This document shows, piece after piece, positions 7,435 through 15,824 of a DNA stretch of 19,817 nt; position 1 is the first letter of the stretch; the number at the start of each line of letters is the position of its first letter. Source of the DNA: CAYMEV01 sp964431655 [NCBI: uncultured bacterium] (lineage in GTDB: Bacteria > CAYMEV01). The notes beneath the pieces are model-generated. The model had not been told where the DNA came from and searched no databases. It saw nothing but the letters and a program-made list of their open reading frames with translations. The position numbers were made by a program, and so were the translations under genes. Location of the stretch: assembly GCA_964431655.1 (NCBI GenBank), contig CAYSKJ010000043.1, positions 1 through 19,817 of the forward strand. The letters are read 5' to 3'.

Positions 7435-8186
7435 AATTCAGCCGTCTGCTTATAATAGAAACAAGAAAGAGGCTTGCCAGGTCCCTGGTCAGGTTTATGA
7501 TTTCCCTTATGTTTCTGCCTGTGCTTTTTGCAGGGATAGGGCTTCTTATAAGGGTATTTTATGTTCGTTCCTTTGGGACATGGGAATTTCTGCCTTTATT
7601 CTACCCGCTTTTTTTCCTGGTTACCATCCTTGTGTCTGTGGGAACAGTGAAAGAGGATGTGGATGATAATTCCTATGTTTTTGTAAATATACTGCCCTTT
7701 TCAAAAACCATGTACTACTCAGCCAGGCTTCTATCGAGCTTTATCCTTGTTTTTGGATCCTTTGCAATATCCCTTCTGCTCTTTTATTTAACATCCTTTA
7801 TCCTGGGTTCCGGCGTCTTCAGCGAGCTTGTTTCCCTGTGGAAATACAATCTGGGTTTCTTTTTCGGCCTTATTGCCTACTGCTGTGTATTTTCCTTTTT
7901 TGGCACAGCCTTTAAGAAGGCGACAATTTATAGCATTATCTACTTTTTCTTCTGGGAGGGCATATTCGGCTATGCCTTTTTCTTTCTTGAAAAGCTCACC
8001 ATTACCTTTTATATGAGGAATCTTCTTCCATTTTCCCCGACCTCCGGCTTTAAGAGCTTCTTTCTCATGAGGCAGGAAAGTATAACACAATCCGCAGCCA
8101 TTGCAGGCCTTCTGGTATTTTCAGCTGTTTTTTACATGGCTGGCCTTTATGTATTCAGAAAGAAGGGCTATATTACCGGAGAATAA
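7431..8186 (+). CDS. ABC transporter permease, last gene of the operon
   Basis: A 251-residue integral membrane protein with about six hydrophobic helices (for example MISLMFLPVLFAGIGLLI near the N terminus, YPLFFLVTILVSVG, LGFFFGLIAYCCVFSFFG and the final LLVFSAVFYMAGLYVF). After helix two comes V-K-E-D-V-D-D-N-S-Y-V-F-V-N-I-L-P-F-S-K, a cytoplasmic coupling-loop region of the ABC-2 type in which E-D and the L-P motif are common. The start overlaps the upstream ATPase stop by 4 bases. It differs in length and N terminus from the first permease, so the two are not recent duplicates. It ends two bases before a nested hairpin lying between this gene and the convergent NYN gene. Confidence 0.85.
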   Translation: MKFSRLLIIETRKRLARSLVRFMISLMFLPVLFAGIGLLIRVFYVRSFGTWEFLPLFYPLFFLVTILVSVGTVKEDVDDNSYVFVNILPFSKTMYYSARLLSSFILVFGSFAISLLLFYLTSFILGSGVFSELVSLWKYNLGFFFGLIAYCCVFSFFGTAFKKATIYSIIYFFFWEGIFGYAFFFLEKLTITFYMRNLLPFSPTSGFKSFFLMRQESITQSAAIAGLLVFSAVFYMAGLYVFRKKGYITGE

Positions 8187-8188
8187 CC

Positions 8189-8241
8189 GTGTTGAATGCC
8201 TTCAAGGACAGGAAAAAACATCCTGCAGGCTTATTTAACAC
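8189..8241. terminator. nested hairpin between convergent genes, possible bidirectional terminator
   Basis: Outer arms GTGTTGAATGCCT (8189-8201) and AGGCTTATTTAACAC (8227-8241) pair with one G-U and two extra bases. An inner arm pair CAGGA/TCCTG (8209-8213 and 8221-8225) forms a second stem. The structure overlaps the stop codon of the minus-strand NYN gene and starts 2 bases after the plus-strand permease. There is no good T-run on either strand, so termination is inferred from position. Confidence 0.45.
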
Positions 8242-8983
8242 GAAAATAATGAAGCTTGCCTCTTCTTTCCGTGTCAATTATATTGTGTTCGCTCAAGAAC
8301 CTGAATAGCTTGGTCTGGCTGTTGAATTCCTGTCCTTTATAGGAAAAATCCTTGAACAGGTTTCTCATCTTTATCCCGAACATGGTATAGGGAGTCCACG
8401 AATCCTTCTCAAATGAGTCAAGGACCTGAAAAATACCCCTTTGATGCTCCTTGGAAAAGCCGTTTATTACAAGGTATCCTTCATTGGTTTTGGGTTTGCT
8501 TGTTTCCGGTGATTCAGAAAAAGAGTCATTCAGATTAATTATATTATCAGAGCTGTTGGAAAAAAGCTTATTGTTCAATGTGTTTTCTGAGGTTACGAGC
8601 CAGACCTGTCTTCCGTATTTTCTGAGTTTATCCATTACAACGGTAAAGTCGGTATCGGAGGTTATGAATACATACAGGTCAATTTCAGGTTTGTTATGGA
8701 CTAATGTTTCAAAGGCTTCCAGAGAAAGGATCAGGTCAGCTCTGTTTTTGAGGTTGTTTTTGGAGACATTTGGAGCTTCACGGATTTCAAAATTATTGTC
8801 TCTGAGCTGATTTCTGAATTTCCCTATTGATTCTGTATGTCCGCAGGCTAATTTGATAGCAAATACAGACTGTTTCTCTTCCTCAATCTGAAGGGCGATA
8901 TTGTCAAGAAGAGCGCTGACATTGAGCTTTCTGTCAATATTTTCCAGATCAAAATAGATTGCTATGATGATTCTTTCATTCAT
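8231..8983 (-). CDS. NYN-domain (LabA/DUF88-like) putative RNase with C-terminal OST-HTH-like region
   Basis: NYN domains are PIN-like nucleases thought to cut RNA with metal ions held by conserved aspartates. In this 250-residue protein the acidic sites are D12 in YFDLENI, D83 in NRADLILSLEAFE, and D110/D112 in FITSDTDF, matching the family in order. After a Ser/Thr/Lys-rich linker (about 150-170), residues 185-250 (G-I-F-Q-V-L-D, then K-G-Q-E-F and K-L-F-R-F-L-S-E-H) resemble the small winged-helix OST-HTH/LOTUS domain that often accompanies NYN and may bind RNA. The start is uncertain: ATG 8983 is preferred because a weak GGAATT precedes it and the domain begins at once; ATGs at 8998 and 9007 are possible. 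It faces the MFS gene across a divergent spacer of about 145 bases. Confidence 0.85.
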   Translation of the reverse strand: MNERIIIAIYFDLENIDRKLNVSALLDNIALQIEEEKQSVFAIKLACGHTESIGKFRNQLRDNNFEIREAPNVSKNNLKNRADLILSLEAFETLVHNKPEIDLYVFITSDTDFTVVMDKLRKYGRQVWLVTSENTLNNKLFSNSSDNIINLNDSFSESPETSKPKTNEGYLVINGFSKEHQRGIFQVLDSFEKDSWTPYTMFGIKMRNLFKDFSYKGQEFNSQTKLFRFLSEHNIIDTERRGKLHYFRVK

Positions 8984-9127
8984 AATTCCAATTACCATTA
9001 TAATCAATTTACAATTAATATCAATATAATAAAAGATTTACGGATTCTATTTTGCTTTACTGCAAGCAGTTTTTTATGTATATCTCCTGATTAATCACAT
9101 TTTAAGGTAAAGAATGAGATTCAAAGC

Positions 9128-10324
9128 ATGACTGCTGTCAGAAAAGAATTGAAGATATATTTTTTAATCCTGGCTATGACAGCCCTCGGGCTGGGTTTCA
9201 GCAATGACATCATATCTAACTACTTCAAGGACGCCTACCAGGTTAATGCTTTTCAGAGGGGGCTTATTGAATTGCCCAGGGAATTGCCAGGTATTTTAAC
9301 AGTACTGATAATATCGCTCCTTTCCTTCTTCTGTGATATAAGGATTGGTATTATTGCCCAGTTCCTGAGTTTTTCCGGTATGATTGTCCTTGGCTTGTTT
9401 ACCCCGGCTTTCGGGGTAATGCTTTTATTTGTCTTTATAAACTCTCTGGGGATGCACATGTTTTTCCCTCTGCAGGACAGCATTGGTCTTGCCCTTATAA
9501 AGGACGGCAGAATAGGCAGATGGATGGGGCGTTTCAAAGGGTTTTTTACAGGCTTTCAGATGATTGCCGCTATATTTGTATTTTTCGGTTTCCGTTTCGG
9601 GATTCTAAGCTTTGAAACACCTCTGAAGAGGTCGTTTCTCATTGCAGGCTTCCTTTTTTTTATAGTCATGCTTCTGCTGATTTATCTCTACAGGCTGGTT
9701 AACCTGCAGGGGGTCAGCCATGAGAAGAACCGCCTTAAACTTCGCTGGGATTACCGCTACTACTACATTCTTGTTGTCATGCACGGAGTTCAGAAGCAGA
9801 TTATGATGGTATACGGTCCCTGGGTACTGATTGAGCTGTTGAGCAAAAAAGCTGATACCATTGCCATGCTGTATATTATCGGTGGTGCGATAGGAATGCT
9901 TATTATACCCCTTCTGGGACACTGGATGGACCACTATGGAATAAAAAAAATGCTTTATGTTGATGCATACAGTTTCATCATTGTCTACCTGGTGTACGGT
10001 GTTCTTGCCGGAGGTTATGCTGACGGCTGGCTTGCAAAAGGCGGACTGGCAGTTATCCCTGCCTATCTGATATTTATCTTTGACCGCATGTCAAATCAGA
10101 TCGGAATGATAAGAACGGTCTATCTTAAGGCTATAGCTGTCAAATCTTCAGAGATTACTTCCAATCTGTCCTTCGGCCTGGGGATAGACCACATAGTATC
10201 CATAATATTTGCAATCCTGGCAGGCCTGATCTGGAGTACCTGGGGACCGCAATATGTATTTTTCTCTGTCGGCCTTCTTTCCCTGGTCAACCTTTATGTG
10301 GCAAGCAGGGTTTCCCTTGACTGA
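9128..10324 (+). CDS. major facilitator superfamily transporter
   Basis: A 398-residue inner-membrane protein with about twelve hydrophobic helices in two halves joined by a basic loop near residue 200 (HEKNRLKLRWDYRYYY), the classic MFS plan and length. In the loop between helices 2 and 3 the MFS signature is weak (F-C-D-I-R-I-G), while the second half has the matching G-H-W-M-D-H-Y-G-I-K-K after helix 8, with the usual G-x-x-x-D and basic pair. The first half also contains GRIGRWMGRFKGFF, a basic cytoplasmic segment. The ATG at 9128 has only a poor GAG upstream; an earlier ATG at 9114 is out of frame. It is monocistronic and convergent with the ferritin-like gene, 13 bases away. The substrate is unknown. 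Confidence 0.85.
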   Translation: MTAVRKELKIYFLILAMTALGLGFSNDIISNYFKDAYQVNAFQRGLIELPRELPGILTVLIISLLSFFCDIRIGIIAQFLSFSGMIVLGLFTPAFGVMLLFVFINSLGMHMFFPLQDSIGLALIKDGRIGRWMGRFKGFFTGFQMIAAIFVFFGFRFGILSFETPLKRSFLIAGFLFFIVMLLLIYLYRLVNLQGVSHEKNRLKLRWDYRYYYILVVMHGVQKQIMMVYGPWVLIELLSKKADTIAMLYIIGGAIGMLIIPLLGHWMDHYGIKKMLYVDAYSFIIVYLVYGVLAGGYADGWLAKGGLAVIPAYLIFIFDRMSNQIGMIRTVYLKAIAVKSSEITSNLSFGLGIDHIVSIIFAILAGLIWSTWGPQYVFFSVGLLSLVNLYVASRVSLD

Positions 10325-10337
10325 AGCAAAAGCATTA

Positions 10338-10832
10338 CTACATAGGCCAGAAATGATTGTCAAACCAGATATTTTCTCTTAGCTGTTCGTCTATTGTCTG
10401 AAGAAACTCAAGGTGTTTTTTTTCCCATTCTGACAGCCATCTGTACAGCTTTTTCTCCTCAGTATCCTCTGCTGCTTCAGCCTGTTCTGAATAGACCCTG
10501 ACAGCCTTCTGTTCCATGTTAATGGCAGCGGAGACGGCAGCAGCCTCAAAGTCTGCGGTACCTATTGATGCCACTATTCTGGTGGTCAGTATCCTGTCAA
10601 TAGTGCTGTCGCCTTCTAGGTACTGATTCATAAAAGAACCTGTTTTATTGAAATGCTTGAACTGTTCAGAGAGAAGCTCAATATGCCTTTGTTCCTCTTC
10701 GGCCATCATAGTGAAAAAATCGCTTACATCCTTGATTGAGGTATGTCGGGCGAATGATTCATAGAGCGCCTTGCCCCTTTTTTCCAGCAGAATTGCATTT
10801 TTAAGAATATTCATTGACTTTGATTCAGCCAT
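10338..10832 (-). CDS. ferritin-like/rubrerythrin-type diiron protein
   Basis: The 164-residue protein has the four-helix ferritin-like fold with diiron ligands at the expected spacing: E17, then E47-x-x-H50 in EEEQRH, E107 in NMEQKAV, and E137-x-x-H140 in EWEKKH. It lacks the Cys pairs of the rubredoxin domain, so it is a stand-alone erythrin domain. Such proteins reduce peroxides or store and handle iron in oxygen-sensitive bacteria. The ATG at 10832 was chosen because GAGGAG lies 7 bases upstream; an in-frame ATG 15 bases earlier would bury that site. The C-terminal tail (N-I-W-F-D-N-H-F-W-P-M) is short and aromatic. The gene is preceded by a long spacer and is likely transcribed alone. 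Confidence 0.87.
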   Translation of the reverse strand: MAESKSMNILKNAILLEKRGKALYESFARHTSIKDVSDFFTMMAEEEQRHIELLSEQFKHFNKTGSFMNQYLEGDSTIDRILTTRIVASIGTADFEAAAVSAAINMEQKAVRVYSEQAEAAEDTEEKKLYRWLSEWEKKHLEFLQTIDEQLRENIWFDNHFWPM

Positions 10833-11155
10833 GTTAAATCTCCTCATTTATAATCTATATCATTTCATACGCAAATTTTTCATGATAGTTCGGTGAATGT
10901 TAAAAAAGACTGATAGCTGTTTGATGTTTTTTTCAATTTCTTTATTTAATTTAAAAGGGATATTTTCTGAGCATCATGCGAATTTATAAACCCCTATACA
11001 GCCCTGAATCCTCATAACGCCTTTTGAACACTTCAGAAAATAGACAAGAAGCGGAAATAAGTTAAAAAAAAGCAGGTTAATTCGCCTGATAATGCCGGAA
11101 TTTATTCTATGAATTTTCAGCGGCTTTTATATTTAATCTAGAAGGACAGAATGAT
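10833..11155. other. 323-bp intergenic region
   Basis: No gene is visible here. Its left end carries the ferritin-like gene's ribosome site and, on the minus strand, a weak candidate promoter (TTGCGT, 16 bases, TATAAA) ending close to that site. The right part carries the likely terminator of the HprK-like gene at 11064-11088. The middle (about 10900-11060) is AT-rich with homopolymer runs and shows no clear repeat or RNA motif. Confidence 0.6.
11064..11088 (-). terminator. Rho-independent terminator of the M16-GNAT-HprK-like unit
   Basis: Read on the minus strand, CAGG (11088-11085) pairs with CCTG (11076-11073) around an 8-base loop and is followed within two bases by a run of eight T. The stem is short, but the T-run is strong and the site is about 70 bases after the stop of the HprK-like gene. 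Confidence 0.55.
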
Positions 11156-11965
11156 CTACCGGGCTTCAGGTGCCTTAAAGCTGGATGCGAGGGCCTTTAG
11201 GTCAAGATTCTTAATATCAAGGTTTACTTCCTTGGGTATTATTTCTTTTATCATCTGCTCAACCAGATTCATATAATCACTGGTAGATCTCTTCTTGCAT
11301 GGGATATGGAAACCCAGGCCCATTGTCTTCATGGAGGCTTCCTTCCTGGATATATCCCGGATCTCTGTGGTGTCGCTGCTTTTGCTGAACATCAGGGCAG
11401 TGAGGGGGGCGTGTATATTATAGGTCTTGTTTTTCATATCTGAATTGAAGGGGGTGGAGTAGGCAATGAACTGCTCCTGGCTCTTCTTTACCATAACAAG
11501 GCTGTCGGATAAAAGCAGTTTCTTGTCAATAATATCCGCAAGCTTCTGTCTTACATCCAGCCAGCTGCCTGTGACGATAAAAGATTTTTCTTCTTCAATA
11601 AAGCCCAGCCCGTGAATTAAGAGGGAGTCCTCAAGGAGCACTATCATCCCCATTATAGTCCTTAAAAAATTGTCAAAGGTAATAGGATGCAAGAATACCC
11701 TGGCTTTTACAGTACTTCTGGCCAGGTCAAAATAGCCTTTATAAAAATTGGTATAGAATTTTACAAGATTTTTCTCAATGGATGTTTCAATTTTGTCGGA
11801 TTTATTATCGATCTGGGGCAGTTCTTCTACGAAAATATTATATCTCGGGAGCTTTGCGGCAAAGAAATTATCGTATCTCTGGTGAAAGTACTTAAAAAAG
11901 GCGGCATTGCTGAAGGTCAGTGCTACAGGTATGCCTCCTATATCTATTACACCGCTAACAATCAT
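11156..11965 (-). CDS. HprK/PEPCK-like protein lacking a P-loop (probable pseudokinase)
   Basis: The 269-residue protein follows the layout of HprK-related proteins of the PEP carboxykinase/HPr kinase superfamily. It has an N-terminal beta-rich part, then I-H-G-L-G-F (H118), a strand F-I-V-T-G at 129-133, L-L-S-D (151-154), A-Y-S-T-P-F (168-173), and A-P-L-T-A-L-M-F (186-193). In active relatives the strand after the His segment runs into a G-x-x-G-x-G-K-S/T phosphate loop. Here it reads TGSWLDVRQKL, with no GK[ST], so nucleotide phosphotransfer is unlikely. The other landmarks are kept, which argues for a folded, functional non-enzyme rather than a decayed gene. It lies 64 bases after the GNAT gene on the same strand and is probably cotranscribed. 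The family call is from motif order only. Confidence 0.6.
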   Translation of the reverse strand: MIVSGVIDIGGIPVALTFSNAAFFKYFHQRYDNFFAAKLPRYNIFVEELPQIDNKSDKIETSIEKNLVKFYTNFYKGYFDLARSTVKARVFLHPITFDNFLRTIMGMIVLLEDSLLIHGLGFIEEEKSFIVTGSWLDVRQKLADIIDKKLLLSDSLVMVKKSQEQFIAYSTPFNSDMKNKTYNIHAPLTALMFSKSSDTTEIRDISRKEASMKTMGLGFHIPCKKRSTSDYMNLVEQMIKEIIPKEVNLDIKNLDLKALASSFKAPEAR

Positions 11966-12029
11966 AGCCTAAATCTTATTTGCCCTTGTATAATAGTCAA
12001 TAAAAAAGTTTTATCCTTAAATAATTCAA

Positions 12030-12839
12030 TTATTTATCTTTAACCAGTACATATACATTGGCTTCATGGGGTTGTTCATAGAACTCAAATCCCTTTTCCA
12101 GGAGTGCCGGGATAAGGAAGTCCGCTTTTTCAGGAATCATTATCTCATAATAGCCTTTATTGCCCGTAATATAATTAAATGCTCCTGTATATTCAGAAAT
12201 AGCATCAGAGGAAAAGACAAGAGGCATGAAAACCGGTTCCGGGCTGTTGACAACGGAATAGAAATCAAAAGCGCCGGCCCTGAAGAACAGGGAATGAGCT
12301 TTTATCCAGTCAATTCCTTCCTCTGAGTTTTCAACAAACTTCCACCCATAGGGAATGTGTTCTCCGAATACATTAAAATCAAAGGAATCAGAAGAGGCAG
12401 ATGCCGGTCCCTTGATAATCCTATCGGGCACACGTCCCAGACAGAAAAATCTTTCCTTTATGGAAAAACCGTTTTTACAGGCAATCCGCAAACTCTGGGC
12501 ATTTTTAAAATAGGTGGCTATTGCTATCCGGCTTCCAGTACCTTTCTTAACCAGGGACTCTGCTTTTTCCATTATGAAATCATTAAGGAGATTACCTATC
12601 TTCTTCCCCTGATAATCGGGATGAACCCTGAGGCCTTCCAGCCATACAGTTTTCCCCGGCAGTATGGACAGTTTTACAGTCCCTATAACCCTTTTTCCAT
12701 CAACTGCGGCATAAAAGCCACCGTCTTTAATCCAGTCCGTGAAAATATGGGTAAGGTAATCATGGCCTTCCCATGTGTTTTTGGCTATGTCTTCTATATA
12801 AGGCCTGTCCCCGATGAGGGCTTTTCTTATTTTTATCAA
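12030..12839 (-). CDS. GNAT-family N-acetyltransferase, TTG start
   Basis: GNAT enzymes move an acetyl group from acetyl-CoA to an amine. The 269-residue product begins IKIRKALIGDRPYIEDIAKN, the usual first strand and helix. It has the acetyl-CoA pyrophosphate-binding motif V-H-P-D-Y-Q-G-K-K-I-G around residues 72-82 (Q77-x-x-x-x-G82), then A-x-S-L-R-I-A-C-K-N-G-F, the end of the GNAT core. A second half (about 140-269) of mixed alpha/beta composition may be a substrate-binding or degenerate second GNAT domain. The TTG at 12839 is preferred: AAAGG lies 8 bases ahead, and the GNAT strand starts there. A longer ATG-started frame from 12920 would run inside the M16 gene. It starts 11 bases after the M16 stop. 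The substrate is unknown. Confidence 0.8.
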   Translation of the reverse strand: MIKIRKALIGDRPYIEDIAKNTWEGHDYLTHIFTDWIKDGGFYAAVDGKRVIGTVKLSILPGKTVWLEGLRVHPDYQGKKIGNLLNDFIMEKAESLVKKGTGSRIAIATYFKNAQSLRIACKNGFSIKERFFCLGRVPDRIIKGPASASSDSFDFNVFGEHIPYGWKFVENSEEGIDWIKAHSLFFRAGAFDFYSVVNSPEPVFMPLVFSSDAISEYTGAFNYITGNKGYYEIMIPEKADFLIPALLEKGFEFYEQPHEANVYVLVKDK

Positions 12840-12850
12840 TTTTTTTTCCT

Positions 12851-15769
12851 TTAAACGGTTATAAGCCTGCTGAAAAGTTCCCTGTCCGCCTGTATCAGCG
12901 AGCTTGACCCAATTATGCATTTATAGCTGTTCTGCAGGGCTTTTCTTAGATACGGGCTCAGTTCAACCAGGTCCTTCTGCTTTGTGGACAGTATTTCCTC
13001 AATAATTTTATGCTTATAAACAGCATCCTTCTTTGCCAGAAATTCATTCCTGGCAACAATCCCCCTTGTATCAGGATTTAAAAGCGGGTCAAAATTGGAA
13101 TAGGCCCCTATGATAAACTGGAGGAAAAGCTCCTGGCCTATATCCAGGTTTTCAAGGTCATCAGGTAAATTCTGGTAGGCCTGGTAGGTCTTTTTCACAT
13201 TCGGGTCCCGGTAGCTTCCCAGAATGAAATCTCCCGTTGTGGAGTCAATATGGAACCTGCTGCCGTAGGCCCCGCCTATCAGCCTTATATGCTTGTAGAG
13301 ATAATCCCTGGCAATATACTTTGCCAGGACCTCAAGGCTTCCGCTGTATTCTATGCCCGCGCTGAAAAGGTTTCCCCCTGCATAGGCGAATACAACGCCG
13401 GCAGGTGTAAGGAAAGCCTCATCGGGCTTCAGGGCATCGAATTCCAGGCTGTTTCTGCCAAATACCCCTGTGCCGGTGGAATCAATAAGCATGCCTGCTT
13501 TACCCAGCAGAAGGACTGTGTTTTTCTCATCCGATATAATATTAACCAGTAGATTTTCCTGGTTTATGAGCTTTTTCTTGATGGAGAGGAATCTTTCCCT
13601 GAGGCTTTCTTTGATTTCACTGTAATTTTCCCTTATTTTTTTAAGCTTTTCAAAGGATGAGTAGCCGTAGACAGCCTCGGCAATCTGCCCCTTCCTTCCC
13701 AGATAGGCTTTCAGCCTGAGGCTGGCAAATTCATCCCCTTCGGAAAGTATATCCTGCTCTGTTCTTATGAAAATCTTGTCTATGATATCCTTTATCCTGT
13801 CCATATCATCAAAATCGTTTCCGGAAAGAATGTCTGATATGAGCTCAAGGGCCTGCTCAATATAGGACGCAGTGGTGCTGAATTTGAGCCAGAAATAGGG
13901 CTTAAGGCAGTCAGGGTTTCCCGTTTCGCTTATAATGTCAAAATAAGTAGATACATTTCCGGTATATTCTGCTTTCAGTATTGAAAGTTCCTCATGGCTT
14001 TTCTTTTTTGTGCCCAGATCGGTAAGAGCCTTACCGAAGAGGCTTAAAATATTAAGCTCATCGGGTGTGAGGCTGTCGGTTCTGAATCCCAGCTCCACGT
14101 AGATTATACCGTTCGTAAATATGTCGCTGATTATGAGGGGAATATTTCCTATGGTGCTTTCCTGCACTTCATGGAATTTAATGTCTTTTTCTATATCATC
14201 CACTGTAAGTTTGGGTATGATGCTGAGCTCTTTATCCGTGACATTCGTTGAGGACTCAGCAATGAGCTCCTCTGCTTCCTTGATGAGGTTTTGCATCTCC
14301 TTTTCTGAGAGGCTTTTCTTTGCCTTCTCAAGGCGCAGTTCCAGCTCCCGGTTTATCCTTTCTGCTTTCTCAGGGTCTGGAACAAGGGTCAAAACCGCTG
14401 TCCTGGGGTTATTAATCAGGTATTTTTCCACATACTGCTCCAGAAGGTTTTCTTCAAGGACCTTAGCCTTAAGCCCTTCCAGAAAAGGTGCCAGCTTAAG
14501 GAAGTCAAAGGGCCTGTCAAGATTGTGTATTATGGGCGCCAGGAGGTAGAAACCGTACTCAAGGCCCCTCAGGGAGGTGGAGTTCTTCTTTCTCAGCTCA
14601 AACTCAAAACGGTTGATCTCTGACTGCTTGAAAGCCCGGTCAAAGCCCTTTTTGACAATACCCTCAAGGGTATCTCTGTATATATCAAGAAAGGTGTCCC
14701 TGTGTTCCTTTTCGCTTCCGCTGATGGTGGTAATAAATGCTGTATTATAAAAGGATGTGCTGTGATAACCCCCGAAATCATTGCAGATTCCTGATTTCAA
14801 TATCGCTTCCTTTAAAGGAGATGCATTGGAATCATGAAGCAGGCTGGAAAGAAGGGAAAATGCGATGTTTTTCTCTATATCGCTTATATTGCCTACAACA
14901 CTCCCCATCTTTATAAAGGTCTTCTCTCTGGTGGATGTGTTTTCATCTACGCTGTAACTGTCTTCAAAAAATACAGGTTTTTCTATCAGGTTTCCCAGCT
15001 TTATTTCAATACCGTTGCTGTTATATTCAAAATCCGAAAGGAAACTGTCAATAAAACCAAGCTCCCTGTCCAGATCGGCATTTCCGTAAACATATATTAT
15101 GCTGTTGGAAGGGTGATAATATTTCCTGTGATAATCAACAAACTGTTCATAGGTAAGGTCCGGTATCTCTAATGGATCGCCCCCTGTATTGTAGGAATAG
15201 CTTGAGCCGGGCATCAGGGAACGTATCATGCTTATTGAGAGTATCTCATAGGGGTCAGAGAAAGCCCCTTTCATTTCATTATAGACTATGCCGTTAAGCT
15301 TCAAAGGGTCCCGGCTATCCTTAATATCATAATACCATCCCTCCCTCATGAATGTGTTTTTCGTAAGAAGGGGATTTAAAACAGAATCCAGGTAAATATC
15401 CATTATATTAAAGTATTCCTTCTCATTTCTTGTAGAAAATGGATACATGGTGGAATCCAGCGCTGTAAAGGCATTTAAAAAGGTATTCAGGCCCCCTTTG
15501 GCAACCTCGGAGAATACATCCTTAAGGGGGTATTTCCTGGATCCTGAAAGCACCGAGTGCTCCAGTATATGGGGGACTCCTGTGGAGTCACTGCATATGG
15601 TCCTGAAGCTGATGGCGAAGGTCTTGTTGCTGTCCCGGTTCTTTATGGCAATAAGCTTTGCCTTTGTCTTTTCATGGGTAAAAATACATGCCTCACTGTC
15701 TATTTCCTTTATAAATTCCCTGTGGTTGAGCAGAAACCCGTGCTTTGCCCTGTTTTTCTCATCTATCAC
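12851..15769 (-). CDS. M16C-family zinc metalloprotease (presequence-protease/PreP-like)
   Basis: This is a large peptidase that, by family, encloses and degrades short unfolded peptides in a chamber made by two halves. It has 972 residues, close to the roughly 1,000 of PreP. The inverted zinc motif is H67-I-L-E70-H71 (family HxxEH), and the third ligand is E165 in V-Y-N-E-M-K-G-A-F, about 98 residues on, the spacing seen in M16C enzymes. Conserved flanks are STGVPHILEHSVLSGSRKYP, FLNAFTALDSTMYPFSTRN and the K-L-N-G-I-V-Y-N-E-M segment. The C-terminal half has R-L-I-G-G-A-Y-G-S-R, the family substrate-site block. No signal peptide is seen, so it is probably cytoplasmic. The start is GTG at 15769, 7 bases after AAGGAG. 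It leads the GNAT and HprK-like genes. Confidence 0.93.
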   Translation of the reverse strand: MIDEKNRAKHGFLLNHREFIKEIDSEACIFTHEKTKAKLIAIKNRDSNKTFAISFRTICSDSTGVPHILEHSVLSGSRKYPLKDVFSEVAKGGLNTFLNAFTALDSTMYPFSTRNEKEYFNIMDIYLDSVLNPLLTKNTFMREGWYYDIKDSRDPLKLNGIVYNEMKGAFSDPYEILSISMIRSLMPGSSYSYNTGGDPLEIPDLTYEQFVDYHRKYYHPSNSIIYVYGNADLDRELGFIDSFLSDFEYNSNGIEIKLGNLIEKPVFFEDSYSVDENTSTREKTFIKMGSVVGNISDIEKNIAFSLLSSLLHDSNASPLKEAILKSGICNDFGGYHSTSFYNTAFITTISGSEKEHRDTFLDIYRDTLEGIVKKGFDRAFKQSEINRFEFELRKKNSTSLRGLEYGFYLLAPIIHNLDRPFDFLKLAPFLEGLKAKVLEENLLEQYVEKYLINNPRTAVLTLVPDPEKAERINRELELRLEKAKKSLSEKEMQNLIKEAEELIAESSTNVTDKELSIIPKLTVDDIEKDIKFHEVQESTIGNIPLIISDIFTNGIIYVELGFRTDSLTPDELNILSLFGKALTDLGTKKKSHEELSILKAEYTGNVSTYFDIISETGNPDCLKPYFWLKFSTTASYIEQALELISDILSGNDFDDMDRIKDIIDKIFIRTEQDILSEGDEFASLRLKAYLGRKGQIAEAVYGYSSFEKLKKIRENYSEIKESLRERFLSIKKKLINQENLLVNIISDEKNTVLLLGKAGMLIDSTGTGVFGRNSLEFDALKPDEAFLTPAGVVFAYAGGNLFSAGIEYSGSLEVLAKYIARDYLYKHIRLIGGAYGSRFHIDSTTGDFILGSYRDPNVKKTYQAYQNLPDDLENLDIGQELFLQFIIGAYSNFDPLLNPDTRGIVARNEFLAKKDAVYKHKIIEEILSTKQKDLVELSPYLRKALQNSYKCIIGSSSLIQADRELFSRLITV

Positions 15770-15824
15770 TGTGTATCTCCTTGCTACATTACTATGAAAG
15801 CATATGATATAAAAAAAAATATAT

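Noticed and set aside
9040-9090. TGCTT/AAGCA hairpin followed by a T-run ahead of the MFS gene
   Set aside because: Only 5 bp, not downstream of any gene on that strand, and probably chance in AT-rich promoter DNA.
12357-12854. 165-codon plus-strand open frame inside the GNAT gene
   Set aside because: It is antisense to a GNAT gene with clear motifs, and its translation has no recognisable pattern.
14121-14549. 142-codon plus-strand open frame inside the M16 gene
   Set aside because: Ser/Arg-rich composition typical of the antisense of a Leu/Glu-rich protein; the M16 frame is certain.
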